Below are positions 5,593 to 14,438 of a stretch of DNA of 14,635 nucleotides, one piece after another; position 1 is the first letter of the stretch; each line of letters opens with the position of its first letter. The stretch comes from Ruminococcus callidus. GTDB taxonomy: Bacteria > Bacillota > Clostridia > Oscillospirales > Ruminococcaceae. The notes below the pieces were generated by a model. It had not been told where the DNA came from, did no database searches, and saw nothing but the letters and a program-made list of their open reading frames with translations. The stretch is taken from positions 1 to 14,635 of the forward strand of contig NZ_JAJFCK010000047.1 of the NCBI RefSeq assembly GCF_020709055.1, in the 5' to 3' direction. A program made the translations under genes and the position numbers.

Positions 5593-7305
5593 GTAACTAT
5601 TCAGAACCCCGCCATAGCCGTGACTGAATTTCGTATACATGCATAATAGAAATTTACCTTTCAGACCGATAGAAACCGTTCAAGTGAAGTGAAAACAAAA
5701 TCTCGATCTATTATTGGCTGTAAGCCCCTAAAAATCAGCACTTGAAAATCTGCGTTGATCGCAATTCGTCAATATGCCGACACCGATTATTCTGTGCATT
5801 TGCGATATGTCTTTAATCGTGATATAATGTAGATAGACATTATCATGGAGGTGAGCATATGCCGGATTATAAGGATCAGATTATTGAGAATCTTCAAAAA
5901 GAGGTAGAGGAATTAAAGCGCATTGTCGAGATGCAGAACGATATTATCCGTGACCTGAGAGAACAACTCCGCAAGAATTCCAGCAACAGCTAAAAACCTC
6001 CGTCATCTGATGGGCTTAAGAAAAAGCCTGTCAACAAGAATAGAAGTTTGCGTGAGAAAAGCGGGAAGAAACAAGGCGGTCAGAAAGGTCATTCTGGCAC
6101 ACATCTTGCTGTGCTTTCAGAGCCTGACCATGTCATTAATCATCTGCACGCTGACTGCCAGCACTGCCCGAAGCGTGAGATTTGCATGATGAATTCTGAG
6201 GTGAAAGAAATTCGCCACGAAATTGATATGATTGCTCAGGTTGATGTGACCGAACATGAGCTTATTACAATACCCGTATGCCCGATTTGCGGTGAAGCAA
6301 AAACGGGTTCTTTCCCTGCGGAAATTAAGGCGGTCGTTCAGTACGGACAAAACCTTGAAGCACTCGCTGTTGCTTTGAACACCATTGGCGCAGTCAGCTT
6401 TAATCGTACTCACGATATATTAAGCGGCGTGTTTAACGTTCCGATTTCTGTCGGGACGATAAAGAACATGGTTTCTCGTTGTGCTGCTAAAGTCGAGGAG
6501 GCTAATACTGTCTCGGCTGAGAAGCTGAAATCAGCACACCACAAGCACGGTGACGAAACTGGTTGCCGCGCTGACGGCAAAACGCGATGGACGCATTGTC
6601 TTTCAAACGAACTCTACACAGTTCTGTTTCTTCACGACAAAAGAGGGCATATTGCTATGGAGGAAATGGGTATCATTCAGTATAGCGGCGGCACTCTTGT
6701 CCATGATTGCTGGGCTCCTTATTGGTGCTTTACGAATGTTAAGCACCAGCTTTGCGGTGCCCATTTGCTCCGAGAGCTGAAGGGAATAGTGGAGAATCAT
6801 CCAAAACAAACATGGGCTAAAAAATTCACAACTCTACTGCTGAATCTTAAGCGCGCAAAGGAAAAGGCGATTGCAAAAGGTAAAACCGCTCTACATCGAA
6901 ATACCTTGAAGCGGTATTCCAACCTCTATGATGAGATCATGAGAGCAGCTTATGAGGAGAATCCGCTTCCGGAACGAAAGCCGGGACAGAGAGGAAGAAC
7001 CAAGCGCGGAAAGGTGCTGTGCCTTATAGATCGGCTTTCTGCACACAAGGGAGAGGTCTGCCTTTTTGCACATGACTTCGATGTGCCTTTTGACAACAAT
7101 CAAGCTGAAAGAGACATTCGTAACATTAAGGTGAAAACCAAAGTGTCCGGCTGTTTCAGATCAGTTGACGGGGCAAAAGAATACCTGAAAATCATGTCAT
7201 ATGTTTCCACAGCAATCAAACACGGCTTTACCAGTTTTGATGCGATTCGTCGTGCTGTTATGGGCAATTCTATGTCTATCTTTGCTCAGGACTCTGAATA
7301 GTTAC
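5593..7305 (+). mobile_element. IS66-family insertion sequence, 1713 bp (tnpC only)
   Basis: Perfect 13-bp inverted repeats, GTAACTATTCAGA at 5593-5605 and its complement at 7293-7305, begin with the GTAA typical of IS66 and are flanked by the 8-bp duplication AGAAAATC. Only a TnpC-type transposase is present; tnpA and tnpB are absent, as in the ISBst12-like subgroup. The 253 bases between the left end and the transposase hold no gene; a TATAAT at 5822-5827 is the likely transposase -10. The transposase stop codon (7299-7301) lies inside the right inverted repeat. The intact ends and exact duplication point to a recent insertion, although the transposase has a nonsense codon. Confidence 0.93.
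5859..7301 (+). pseudogene. IS66 transposase (TnpC) with an in-frame TAA at codon 45
   Basis: The frame starts at ATG 5859 after GGAGGTGAG and would encode a 480-residue TnpC, a normal length for short IS66 transposases. Residues 1-44 form the N-terminal coiled coil (NLQKEVEELKRIVEMQNDII). Codon 45 (5991-5993) is TAA within NSSNS-stop-KPPSSDG; a serine TCA is expected in this conserved linker, so one base change explains it. Downstream the same frame is intact: a cysteine cluster (CQHCPKREIC, CPICGE), then the catalytic residues D232 (HGDETG), D283 (LVHDCW) and E417 (FDNNQAERD), and a C-terminal IS66_C-like end (YLKIMSYVSTAIKHGF). Reinitiation at TTG 6048 would give a 417-residue protein lacking the coiled coil but keeping all three catalytic residues. 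Full activity therefore seems unlikely but a truncated product is conceivable. Confidence 0.9.
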
Positions 7306-7313
7306 AGAAAATC
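7306..7313 (+). repeat. Right target-site duplication of the IS66 element
   Basis: AGAAAATC is identical to 5585-5592. It is followed within a few bases by the ribosome site of the lipoprotein gene. Confidence 0.93.
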
Positions 7314-7333
7314 ATAATTTAGAGGTGCAAAAT

Positions 7334-8563
7334 ATGAGTAGAATTCATAAGCTAATTGTTCCTATCATGCTGACAATGAATCTATGTGCCTGTGGAAGCG
7401 AAAGCATACAAAAGGGGAGCAACATTCAAAACTTCGAGCAAAATCACTATATCACACATGCGAATACTTATCAGAATGGCGTAATCTATACCGGTTCTGA
7501 GGGCAGTTCCACAGCAGCTTACTTTTTAGACTATGAGAGTATGCAAGCTGTTCCACTTTGTAATAAGCCAAATTGTGCTCACAAGGACACCTCGTGCTTG
7601 GCATTTCAGTGTGTTCAGGATAGCATCATGCCATTTGTTTATCAAGGTATGGTGTATTGGTTTCATACGGATTCTAAAATCACGGATTCCGATGATGGAA
7701 GAAGTACAGCATATCAATTTCAAACTACATGCTACTGTGGGAATATGACTACGGGCGAAGTAGAAAGCTTCGTGGAAATTCCGGATGTCAGCATGAAGGA
7801 TGCCATTGAATTTGTCATATCCAATCACACACTCTACATCATCGGCTGTGATTGTGCATATCAGGAAGAGGATGGATCGTGGACGGAAATGTCTCGAATC
7901 GGAGACCAGTATCTTTATGCGATCAATCTGGATACAGCGGATGTCAAGAATTACGGTCTCATCAATGATGCACCAACTGCATCCTACAATTGGACACTGA
8001 ATGGTGCAATGTTTGCAGATGTAGAATTGACAGGTATCTATCAAAATAAACTTTATCTGTCTTATCGCTATGTAGATGATCCCAATGATATTATTGATTA
8101 TGTCAACACCGGAGACCCGGATAGTCCGGATTGGTCGGATGCCGGAACAGCAATCCCCTGGCATCGGGTGAACAAATGCCTCAATTTAGAAACGGATACC
8201 ATAGAACCAAGCGAATATCCCGCAGCAGACTTGATTCAAGACGACACATATATTTATTATATGGATGGGCAATACCACGTAATGGATGCAGATGGAACAG
8301 AGACAGTGAGTGCAGATATTCCTGCAAATAATTCTCGTAATCTAACTTTTGTCAATGGAATCTTTTGGGATGGTCCGCAAAGCACCTGTTTTCAACCGAA
8401 AACCGGAGAAACACATGTCTTATCCGAAACATATTCCGATACAAATCTTACCGTAATTGCCTATTACAAAGAAAGATACATTATTAACTATACAGATGAA
8501 AACAACCTCATTCATTTTGAAGCTGTTCCGGAATCGGATTTGATTGGAGGCATAGTAGAATGA
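7334..8563 (+). CDS. Secreted lipoprotein, probable beta-propeller, 409 aa
   Basis: This is an extracytoplasmic lipoprotein of the type often encoded before ABC-2-like transporters in Ruminococcus relatives. The start is ATG 7334, 6 bases after AGAGGTG; an in-frame GTG at 7325 lies inside that ribosome site. The N-terminus has a signal peptide ending in LCAC-G, so C20 is the likely lipidated residue, although cysteine at the -2 position is unusual. A compact motif C76-x4-C81-x-H83-x4-C88 (PLCNKPNCAHKDTSC) follows. The rest consists of repeating short strands with YxN/D turns (YIYYMDGQYHVMDADG, FVNGIFWDG), suggesting a DUF5050-like propeller; that name is from memory. Its stop overlaps the ATPase start by four bases (ATGA), so the genes are translationally coupled. 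It may be the sensor or substrate-binding part of the transporter. Its original promoter has been cut off by the IS66 insertion. Confidence 0.8.
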   Translation: MSRIHKLIVPIMLTMNLCACGSESIQKGSNIQNFEQNHYITHANTYQNGVIYTGSEGSSTAAYFLDYESMQAVPLCNKPNCAHKDTSCLAFQCVQDSIMPFVYQGMVYWFHTDSKITDSDDGRSTAYQFQTTCYCGNMTTGEVESFVEIPDVSMKDAIEFVISNHTLYIIGCDCAYQEEDGSWTEMSRIGDQYLYAINLDTADVKNYGLINDAPTASYNWTLNGAMFADVELTGIYQNKLYLSYRYVDDPNDIIDYVNTGDPDSPDWSDAGTAIPWHRVNKCLNLETDTIEPSEYPAADLIQDDTYIYYMDGQYHVMDADGTETVSADIPANNSRNLTFVNGIFWDGPQSTCFQPKTGETHVLSETYSDTNLTVIAYYKERYIINYTDENNLIHFEAVPESDLIGGIVE

Positions 8564-9309
8564 CACTGGTTCTTCGTCATTGCAACAAACACTATGGCAA
8601 GAAGCACGCCCTTAAAGATTTCACATTTTCCTTTGAAACGGGTGTTTATGGATTGCTTGGTCCCAACGGTGCGGGAAAATCCACGCTAATGAACTTAATC
8701 ACGGACAACTTAAAGCCAGACAAAGACGGCGGCGAAATACTCTGGGATGGACAGCCGATTCGGAAACTTGGAAAAAGCTATCGTGCTTGCTTGGGTTTTA
8801 TGCCGCAGCAGCAGGAATTATACGCCAATATGACAGCACGAGATTTTCTGGGGTATCTGTCGGCACTCAAGGGCATTCCTCGGAAAGAGGCGAAAGACCA
8901 GATTGCAGATGTTTTGGAACAGGTAGAACTTTCTGAGCAGGCAGCACAAAAAATCGGCGGCTTTTCCGGCGGCATGAAGCAGCGGCTTCTGATTGCACAG
9001 GCATTGCTTGGAAATCCGTCTCTGTTAATTTTAGATGAACCAACTGCCGGATTAGATCCAAAACAGCGTGTGATTATTCGCAATCTGACTGATCGTTTGG
9101 GACAAGAGAAAATCATTCTCATTTCTACGCACATCATTTCCGACATTGAAACCATTGCAGACCAAATTCTGCTTCTGCGGAAGGGAACGCTTTTGACGCA
9201 CGGAACAGTTTCTGAACTGATAGAGCAGGTACAGACCGGCGAAAAGACGCTGGAGAATCTCTATCTGCAATACTATGGAGGTGAGGCAAATGCTGCGAGC
9301 GGAGCTTAA
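8560..9309 (+). CDS. ABC transporter ATP-binding protein, 249 aa
   Basis: This cytoplasmic ATPase powers the neighbouring permease. All motifs are intact: Walker A GPNGAGKS (34-41), a Q-loop at MPQQQ (about 83-84), signature FSGGMKQR (135-142), Walker B LLILDEP (155-161), and the switch histidine H191 in STHIIS. The family is the exporter-type ATPase that pairs with ABC-2 permeases (CcmA/NatA-like). The start overlaps the lipoprotein stop by ATGA, with TTGGAGG at 8544-8550. Its last 20 bases overlap the permease gene. A single ATPase with a duplicated permease implies an ATPase homodimer. The substrate is not shown by the sequence; the secreted peptide upstream is one candidate. Confidence 0.93.
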   Translation: MTLVLRHCNKHYGKKHALKDFTFSFETGVYGLLGPNGAGKSTLMNLITDNLKPDKDGGEILWDGQPIRKLGKSYRACLGFMPQQQELYANMTARDFLGYLSALKGIPRKEAKDQIADVLEQVELSEQAAQKIGGFSGGMKQRLLIAQALLGNPSLLILDEPTAGLDPKQRVIIRNLTDRLGQEKIILISTHIISDIETIADQILLLRKGTLLTHGTVSELIEQVQTGEKTLENLYLQYYGGEANAASGA

Positions 9310-11380
9310 AAAATGCCTATCCTTTCGAGTCCTTTGGATTCTGCTCTTTTGTCTGCTCTGCATCAATGGCTATTCCCAAATCACAAATGCTTACAACCGG
9401 TATTACACACCTTCGGAATATAACGCTTTATACGAGCAGTTAGACGGGATGTCTTTGCAGGAAGCAAATGCGTTTGTCAGTGCCAAAATCGAGGCTGCTT
9501 CTCCGGACTCGGATGCAGACTACAACGGCTATCTCTACTATGACACATTGGAAATTATCGAGGGATTGCAAAATTATCCGGCATATTTGGAGAGCATTCA
9601 AACCAATGCAGAGAATATGACAGCAGTTTCTATTTGGGGCGGTACCGACACTTTTTCCTATCGGAACATTCAAAAAACGCCATCCGCCTATACAGCCCTT
9701 GCTGGAACCACACTGGTTTTGGATACCTCTCTTGGCGTAGAGGATTTGCTGTCCAGTCCCTTGACGGATTTCTTGGCGGTGCTGTTGCTATTCTTTTGCG
9801 TCTGCCGTATTTTTTTACGGGATCGGGAACAAGGCATTTTGCCGCTGCTCTATGCGACGCCCAACGGAAGACTTCGACTGATGAGCTGTAAACTGGGAAT
9901 AGCAGTGCTCTGTGCCATCGGATTGATACTGCTTTTTTATGGCGAAATTGCACTGATTTCCTGTAACTTGTACGGACTTGGTGACCTTTCCCGTCCAATT
10001 CAGTGCATCTATGGCTATGAAACCTGCAACCTTCCGGTTTCTGTCGGAACTTACATTAGCATCTATCTGCTGTTCAAAATGGCTGCCTATGCCGTATTTG
10101 CTGTGCTGTTCGGTTTTTTCTGTACGATTGCCAAAAATAATCTTATGGTATACGGTGCATCCATTGGCATTGTTGGAATATCCTACTTACTCTATGCGAA
10201 AATTTCCGTTTTGTCTCCCATTAGCCTATTGCATTTCTGGAATCCCATCCAGTTTTTACAAGGCAAAGAAATTCTCGGAACCTATACCAACGTCAACTGT
10301 TTCGGCTATCCGATTTCTCTGAAAATTTCTGCTTGCGTGGTCATAGGACTATGGCTCTTTCTTTTTATGGGCGGCAGCCTTGCAGTGTTTGCACACGCCG
10401 GAAATTTACAATACCGCAGCTTCTCTTTCCGTCATAAATTGCATATTCGGTTTCGTGTCCATCAAAAATTTTGGTACACTTGCTATCGGATTTTGATTTT
10501 GCAAAAGGGTTTGCTTGTAGTATTTCTGTTGCTTTTCCTATCGGTTGGTTTGGCAAAAACATATACTCGAACTTACAGCAATGAGGATATTTACTACGAA
10601 AATTTTTGTAACGAATATGCCGGAGTTGTAACAGAAAAAACCGAACAATTTTTCACGGAAAAGCGAGCTTTCTATCGTGAAATCGAAGCACAGATCGCAG
10701 AGCTGGAACAGTCGGAATCGCCGAATTCCTATCAGATTGGACAATTGACCGCACAACTGAATGACAAGGCAGCTTTTGAAAAATTTGCACAGCGAGTAGA
10801 ACAGATTCCCGATTCTGCGGAGATTTTCTACGACACCGGATATGTTCGCTATTTCGCACTGGATGGCAACCGGGAGGGCATGGTACAAGTGCTGCTTTTA
10901 ACGGCTGCACTGACACTTTTATTGTGCCCCACTACATCTATGGATTGTAAAACCAATCTAAAGCAGATTTATCACGCCACGAAAATAGGGAGATTTGGAT
11001 ACCTTCGGCAGATGTTTCGTTTTGCGATTCTGAACGGCATACTATTTTCCGCTGTGCTGATATTGCCCTACTTGCTGCAAATTTTGAATCATTACGGAAT
11101 GCAGGGCTGGAACACACCGCTTGCCGGAATCGAAGCATACAGTACTTGTCCTGCTCGCATTTCCGTTGGTGCAGCGGCAATTGGTGTCATGGGAATCCGC
11201 ACAATTGGAGCAGCTCTTACCGGATGCAGCATCACATGGATTGCCTCTCATTGCAAGAGCCTTGTCACGGCGTATTGCATCAATGGTGTCCTTTTCGTTC
11301 TTCCGGCGGGATTGTGCCTGTTGGGGCTGGATATGTTTCGCTACGTTGGGCTAACGCCGATGTTGTATGGGATAATTTAG
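9290..11380 (+). CDS. Large ABC-2-like permease made of two tandem halves, 696 aa
   Basis: This is the membrane part of the transporter. The preferred start is ATG 9290, 7 bases after GGAGGTGAGG; an earlier in-frame ATG at 9275 precedes the ribosome site. The protein appears to be an internal duplication. Each half has an N-terminal membrane helix (about 13-30 and 403-423), an extracytoplasmic insertion of about 105-125 residues, then a cluster of membrane helices. After the insertion both halves show a matching cytoplasmic motif, YATPNGRLRL (188-197) and HATKIGRFGYL (562-572). The second insertion contains a coiled-coil-like stretch (REIEAQIAELEQSE). Such fused permeases work as complete transmembrane units with two ATPase copies. 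The gene ends an operon with the lipoprotein and ATPase and is followed by a strong terminator. The role could be peptide export, peptide resistance or envelope-stress response; none is proved. Confidence 0.85.
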   Translation: MLRAELKKCLSFRVLWILLFCLLCINGYSQITNAYNRYYTPSEYNALYEQLDGMSLQEANAFVSAKIEAASPDSDADYNGYLYYDTLEIIEGLQNYPAYLESIQTNAENMTAVSIWGGTDTFSYRNIQKTPSAYTALAGTTLVLDTSLGVEDLLSSPLTDFLAVLLLFFCVCRIFLRDREQGILPLLYATPNGRLRLMSCKLGIAVLCAIGLILLFYGEIALISCNLYGLGDLSRPIQCIYGYETCNLPVSVGTYISIYLLFKMAAYAVFAVLFGFFCTIAKNNLMVYGASIGIVGISYLLYAKISVLSPISLLHFWNPIQFLQGKEILGTYTNVNCFGYPISLKISACVVIGLWLFLFMGGSLAVFAHAGNLQYRSFSFRHKLHIRFRVHQKFWYTCYRILILQKGLLVVFLLLFLSVGLAKTYTRTYSNEDIYYENFCNEYAGVVTEKTEQFFTEKRAFYREIEAQIAELEQSESPNSYQIGQLTAQLNDKAAFEKFAQRVEQIPDSAEIFYDTGYVRYFALDGNREGMVQVLLLTAALTLLLCPTTSMDCKTNLKQIYHATKIGRFGYLRQMFRFAILNGILFSAVLILPYLLQILNHYGMQGWNTPLAGIEAYSTCPARISVGAAAIGVMGIRTIGAALTGCSITWIASHCKSLVTAYCINGVLFVLPAGLCLLGLDMFRYVGLTPMLYGII

Positions 11381-11403
11381 AGTTTTGAAATGGATTTCTT
11401 TCC

Positions 11404-11436
11404 ATTGCGGAGCAACTTCGGCTGCTCCGCAATTTT
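11404..11436 (+). terminator. Terminator of the lipoprotein/ABC operon
   Basis: ATTGCGGAGCA (11404-11414) pairs perfectly with TGCTCCGCAAT (11423-11433) around an 8-base loop, followed by TTTT. It lies 23 bases after the permease stop. Confidence 0.9.
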
Positions 11437-11550
11437 ATGTGTGTTCAATGGAACATATTTCTAAAAAGTGAAAATTCCAAATCCACCTGACGAAAAGAAA
11501 TCGAATCAGACCATGTACAAAGTTAAAAGGGTTTACTGACGCAGGTAACG

Positions 11551-13932
11551 TTGAGCGATGGCACTGCAAATGGCGAAAAGAATATCACCAAGTATTTCTA
11601 CAGCAATGGCGGTATTCAAACCAAGATGGAAACCGGTCTGAACAGTGCAAATGATTCGGACTACATGACCACCAATTACGCATATGATGCGTGGGGACAT
11701 CTGGTAAATACCACCGACAGCACGGGCTACAATTCTGGCACGACTACTTATGACTTGAACGGCAATGTATTAACTGTTACAGATGCAAACGGCAATGTAA
11801 CAACCAATACTTACGATGCACTGAATCGTGTGTTGACTGCGAATACAGTTTGCAGTGATACCTCCAAAAATGTGTCGAAATCTTATGTTTACGACAATAT
11901 GGGAAGGGTACAGAGTAAAACTGCCAATGGTGTACAGACAAGTTATCAGTACGATATCTTTGGACGTGTTTATCAGGAACTTAGCCCAAAATCTTTTAAG
12001 GGCTATTTCTACGAGGGTGTATCTCAGTATGCGAAGGAGCAGCTGGTTGGTATTAATCATCAGACAATTTATTCCTCCACGCAATATGAATACGATGCTG
12101 AAATGCGTGTTATTAAGGTAAAGGAAAGCGGCAATGAAACAGCTTCCTATACTTATGATGCAAATGGCAACAAAGCAAGTGAAACGCTGGCAAACGGTGT
12201 GGTTTCGACTTACACATACAATGGCTGCAATAAGATTACAAAGCTTGTGACGAAATCCGGCAATTCGACGATTTCTGAGTACGAATATTCGTACTATTTA
12301 GATGGTTCTGATGCTTGCAAAGTACGCAGTGAAAGTGGTATAATAGAGACAACATCCTACGAGTATGATGGGTTGAAACGGCTGACGGAAGAATCAGTTT
12401 CCAATGGCACAACAATGGACACCTATGCGTATGAGTATGATGACTACGGCAACCGTTCCAAGATGACGGCAACTAGCTCGGAAAGTTATGTAACTGATTA
12501 CAGCTACAGCGATTTCAACGGAAATTATACTGCTTTACTTCAGAAAGAAACCAAAACCGTAGATGGCACTTCCGAAGAAATTGTTGCAAATGGCTTGGCA
12601 ACGAGTCCGGCAGACTTGCTGACAACGGATAATTCTGACGTAGAACAGACAGTTTACACCTACGATGCCAACGGTAATCAGATTACAAAGACTGCCGATG
12701 GCAAGACGGAAACCAACACTTACGATGGCTTGAATCAGTTGATTGGCTTCACAGATGGTGAAACGACTGCAAGCTATACCTATGATGTGGATGGCTTGCG
12801 ACTGAGCAAAACTGTCGATGGTAAAACGACAAAACACGTCTGGGACGGCAATCAACAGCTTGTTGCAGATGTGTTGGATAGCGAGCTTTATAGTGCAAAT
12901 TGCTATCTGCGAGGCACAAATCTGGTAGCGACTTATAGCTATCAGAACGGCGAAAAGTCCGGGTATACCTACTATACGCAGAACGCACATGGCGATGTGG
13001 TGAATCTAACGGATTCGACAGGTGAAATTACCAAGTCCTATACCTATGATGCGTTTGGTGTGGAGAAGAATATCGATAACTCCGATACGAATGCGTTCCG
13101 GTATTGCGGTGAATATTACGACTCTGAAACGGGTACGATTTATTTAAGAGCTAGGTATTATGATCCGAGTATGGGTAGGTTTATCTCAAGAGATTCTTAT
13201 GCAGGTAAGAATTCTGATCCACTGAGCTTGAATCGGTATACGTATTGCCATAATAATCCAATATTTTATGCCGATCCCAAAGGACATTCTGCTTGGACAA
13301 AATTTCAAGAGGCGGCATTTGCGGTTGAGCATCCGTTTATAGCATCAAAAATTGGAACGGCAAAACCGGATGATGCAAACAGCAATACTATATCTTCAAG
13401 AGCAGCTCGCTTTGCAATCAATTCTAAAGTATCATATAATTACAAAAAAGGTCAAGAAAATGAAGGCGGTCAAAGGAACGCTCTTAGACATGCAATCTGG
13501 TCTACAACAATAACTAGATATTACGGTAAAGAAATAATGAAGCAAGTTGGTTATTCTCACGAAAACCTTTCTGAAATGCTGAAAATAACATCCGATCCTA
13601 CGAAATGGTATTTTTCAGATATGCACACTGCCGACACACTTTGTGACATTATGAATAATGAAACAGGTATGAAAATTGCAGCTTCGGGGGATGCCACCAA
13701 TATGAGAAGCATCACTTTAGAGGTACTAGAGTACTATCATACTAATGGTTTGTACGTTGCTGTTGAATATGCTGATAACCTCTATATTGTACAAAATCAA
13801 AAATTATCAGATCAGGAATATGCGTCAGCAACATATAATGTATTTTTCTTGGATCAAAATGGACTAAGAGGCAACATTAATACTGTTGCAGATATCGTAA
13901 GACAAAGAAAAAAAGAGGCTAACTCGCCATGA
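11551..13932 (+). CDS. RHS/YD-repeat protein, 5'-truncated, with a candidate C-terminal toxin domain
   Basis: The first ~575 residues are a run of YD repeats (YAYDAWGHLVNTTDSTG, TYDANGNQITKTADG and many more) closing with the RHS hallmark RYYDPSMGRFISRD and the junction NNPIFYADPKG near residue 577. Such repeats form a shell around a variable C-terminal toxin. The remaining ~216 residues are different and more AT-rich, with conserved-looking motifs N643-A-L-R646-H647-A-I-W650, H670-E671 and D699-x-x-N702-N703-x-x-G706. From memory these resemble the DUF6973 type, but I cannot name an activity. The listed start is a TTG with no ribosome site. RHS-like sequence continues in frame upstream (KGLLTQVT) to a TAA at 11524-11526, and no signal peptide exists, so this is the tail of a once much longer protein. 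The stop overlaps the next gene by four bases. Confidence 0.8.
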   Translation: MSDGTANGEKNITKYFYSNGGIQTKMETGLNSANDSDYMTTNYAYDAWGHLVNTTDSTGYNSGTTTYDLNGNVLTVTDANGNVTTNTYDALNRVLTANTVCSDTSKNVSKSYVYDNMGRVQSKTANGVQTSYQYDIFGRVYQELSPKSFKGYFYEGVSQYAKEQLVGINHQTIYSSTQYEYDAEMRVIKVKESGNETASYTYDANGNKASETLANGVVSTYTYNGCNKITKLVTKSGNSTISEYEYSYYLDGSDACKVRSESGIIETTSYEYDGLKRLTEESVSNGTTMDTYAYEYDDYGNRSKMTATSSESYVTDYSYSDFNGNYTALLQKETKTVDGTSEEIVANGLATSPADLLTTDNSDVEQTVYTYDANGNQITKTADGKTETNTYDGLNQLIGFTDGETTASYTYDVDGLRLSKTVDGKTTKHVWDGNQQLVADVLDSELYSANCYLRGTNLVATYSYQNGEKSGYTYYTQNAHGDVVNLTDSTGEITKSYTYDAFGVEKNIDNSDTNAFRYCGEYYDSETGTIYLRARYYDPSMGRFISRDSYAGKNSDPLSLNRYTYCHNNPIFYADPKGHSAWTKFQEAAFAVEHPFIASKIGTAKPDDANSNTISSRAARFAINSKVSYNYKKGQENEGGQRNALRHAIWSTTITRYYGKEIMKQVGYSHENLSEMLKITSDPTKWYFSDMHTADTLCDIMNNETGMKIAASGDATNMRSITLEVLEYYHTNGLYVAVEYADNLYIVQNQKLSDQEYASATYNVFFLDQNGLRGNINTVADIVRQRKKEANSP

Positions 13933-14438
13933 AGAAATTAAAGTGTGTTTTTATCATTATATTTCTAATCATAGCATTTACAACCGTTGTATCTATTTCA
14001 AAATGCCAAGAAAACGAACTTGGTTCGGTAGCTCAAGGTATAATAGATGAGATCGAAACTTCGGGAAACGATGAATGTATGGTCGAATTGAAGACTGTTA
14101 CCAATTTTGAATGGGATAGAGCAATTATTGCTTCAGCTGATTTTTTCGCAATGGGATATTCTTCTGAAACACTGGAAGATATTTGGAAAATTGAGTATGA
14201 TCCTCAGTCAGATTTTAGATCAAGGATTTTATTTGTAAAAGATAATAAAGTAGTATATGAAGAATCATATGCGGCATCTATTGAGGAGTCTGCGAAATTT
14301 AATATTTCGGTATCACCATCTCTGGATTATTATTGTATATTGCCATATGATGATTCTTTTGTATTTGTTACAAAAGAAAAGCACAAATCAAGTACTTGTT
14401 ACAGTTTAATAATCTACCCAGAAGATAAAATGAATTAG
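13929..14438 (+). CDS. Membrane-anchored small protein, candidate immunity protein, 169 aa
   Basis: I do not recognise the family. Its ATG overlaps the RHS stop codon (ATGA), the position where the immunity gene of a polymorphic toxin normally lies. The N-terminus (MKKLKCVFIIIFLIIAFTTVVSIS) is a signal peptide or membrane anchor. A cysteine follows at 26 (SISKC), but the residues before it do not make a standard lipobox, so a membrane anchor is as likely as lipidation. The remainder is an acidic, mixed alpha/beta domain that would lie outside the cytoplasmic membrane. If it is an immunity protein, this location suggests that its toxin is met at the cell surface or envelope. Base composition is AT-rich, like the toxin domain and unlike the RHS core, consistent with the two moving together. 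No strong ribosome site is seen; coupling to RHS translation is likely. Confidence 0.6.
   Translation: MKKLKCVFIIIFLIIAFTTVVSISKCQENELGSVAQGIIDEIETSGNDECMVELKTVTNFEWDRAIIASADFFAMGYSSETLEDIWKIEYDPQSDFRSRILFVKDNKVVYEESYAASIEESAKFNISVSPSLDYYCILPYDDSFVFVTKEKHKSSTCYSLIIYPEDKMN

Noticed and set aside
7526..8164. A 212-codon open frame on the opposite strand of the lipoprotein gene
   Set aside because: It has no ribosome site, lies wholly within a well-supported gene and its composition reflects the antisense of that gene.
11551..13140. CRISPR-like or DNA-level tandem array in the RHS gene
   Set aside because: The periodicity is at protein level (YD repeats) with divergent DNA; there are no uniform repeats and spacers.
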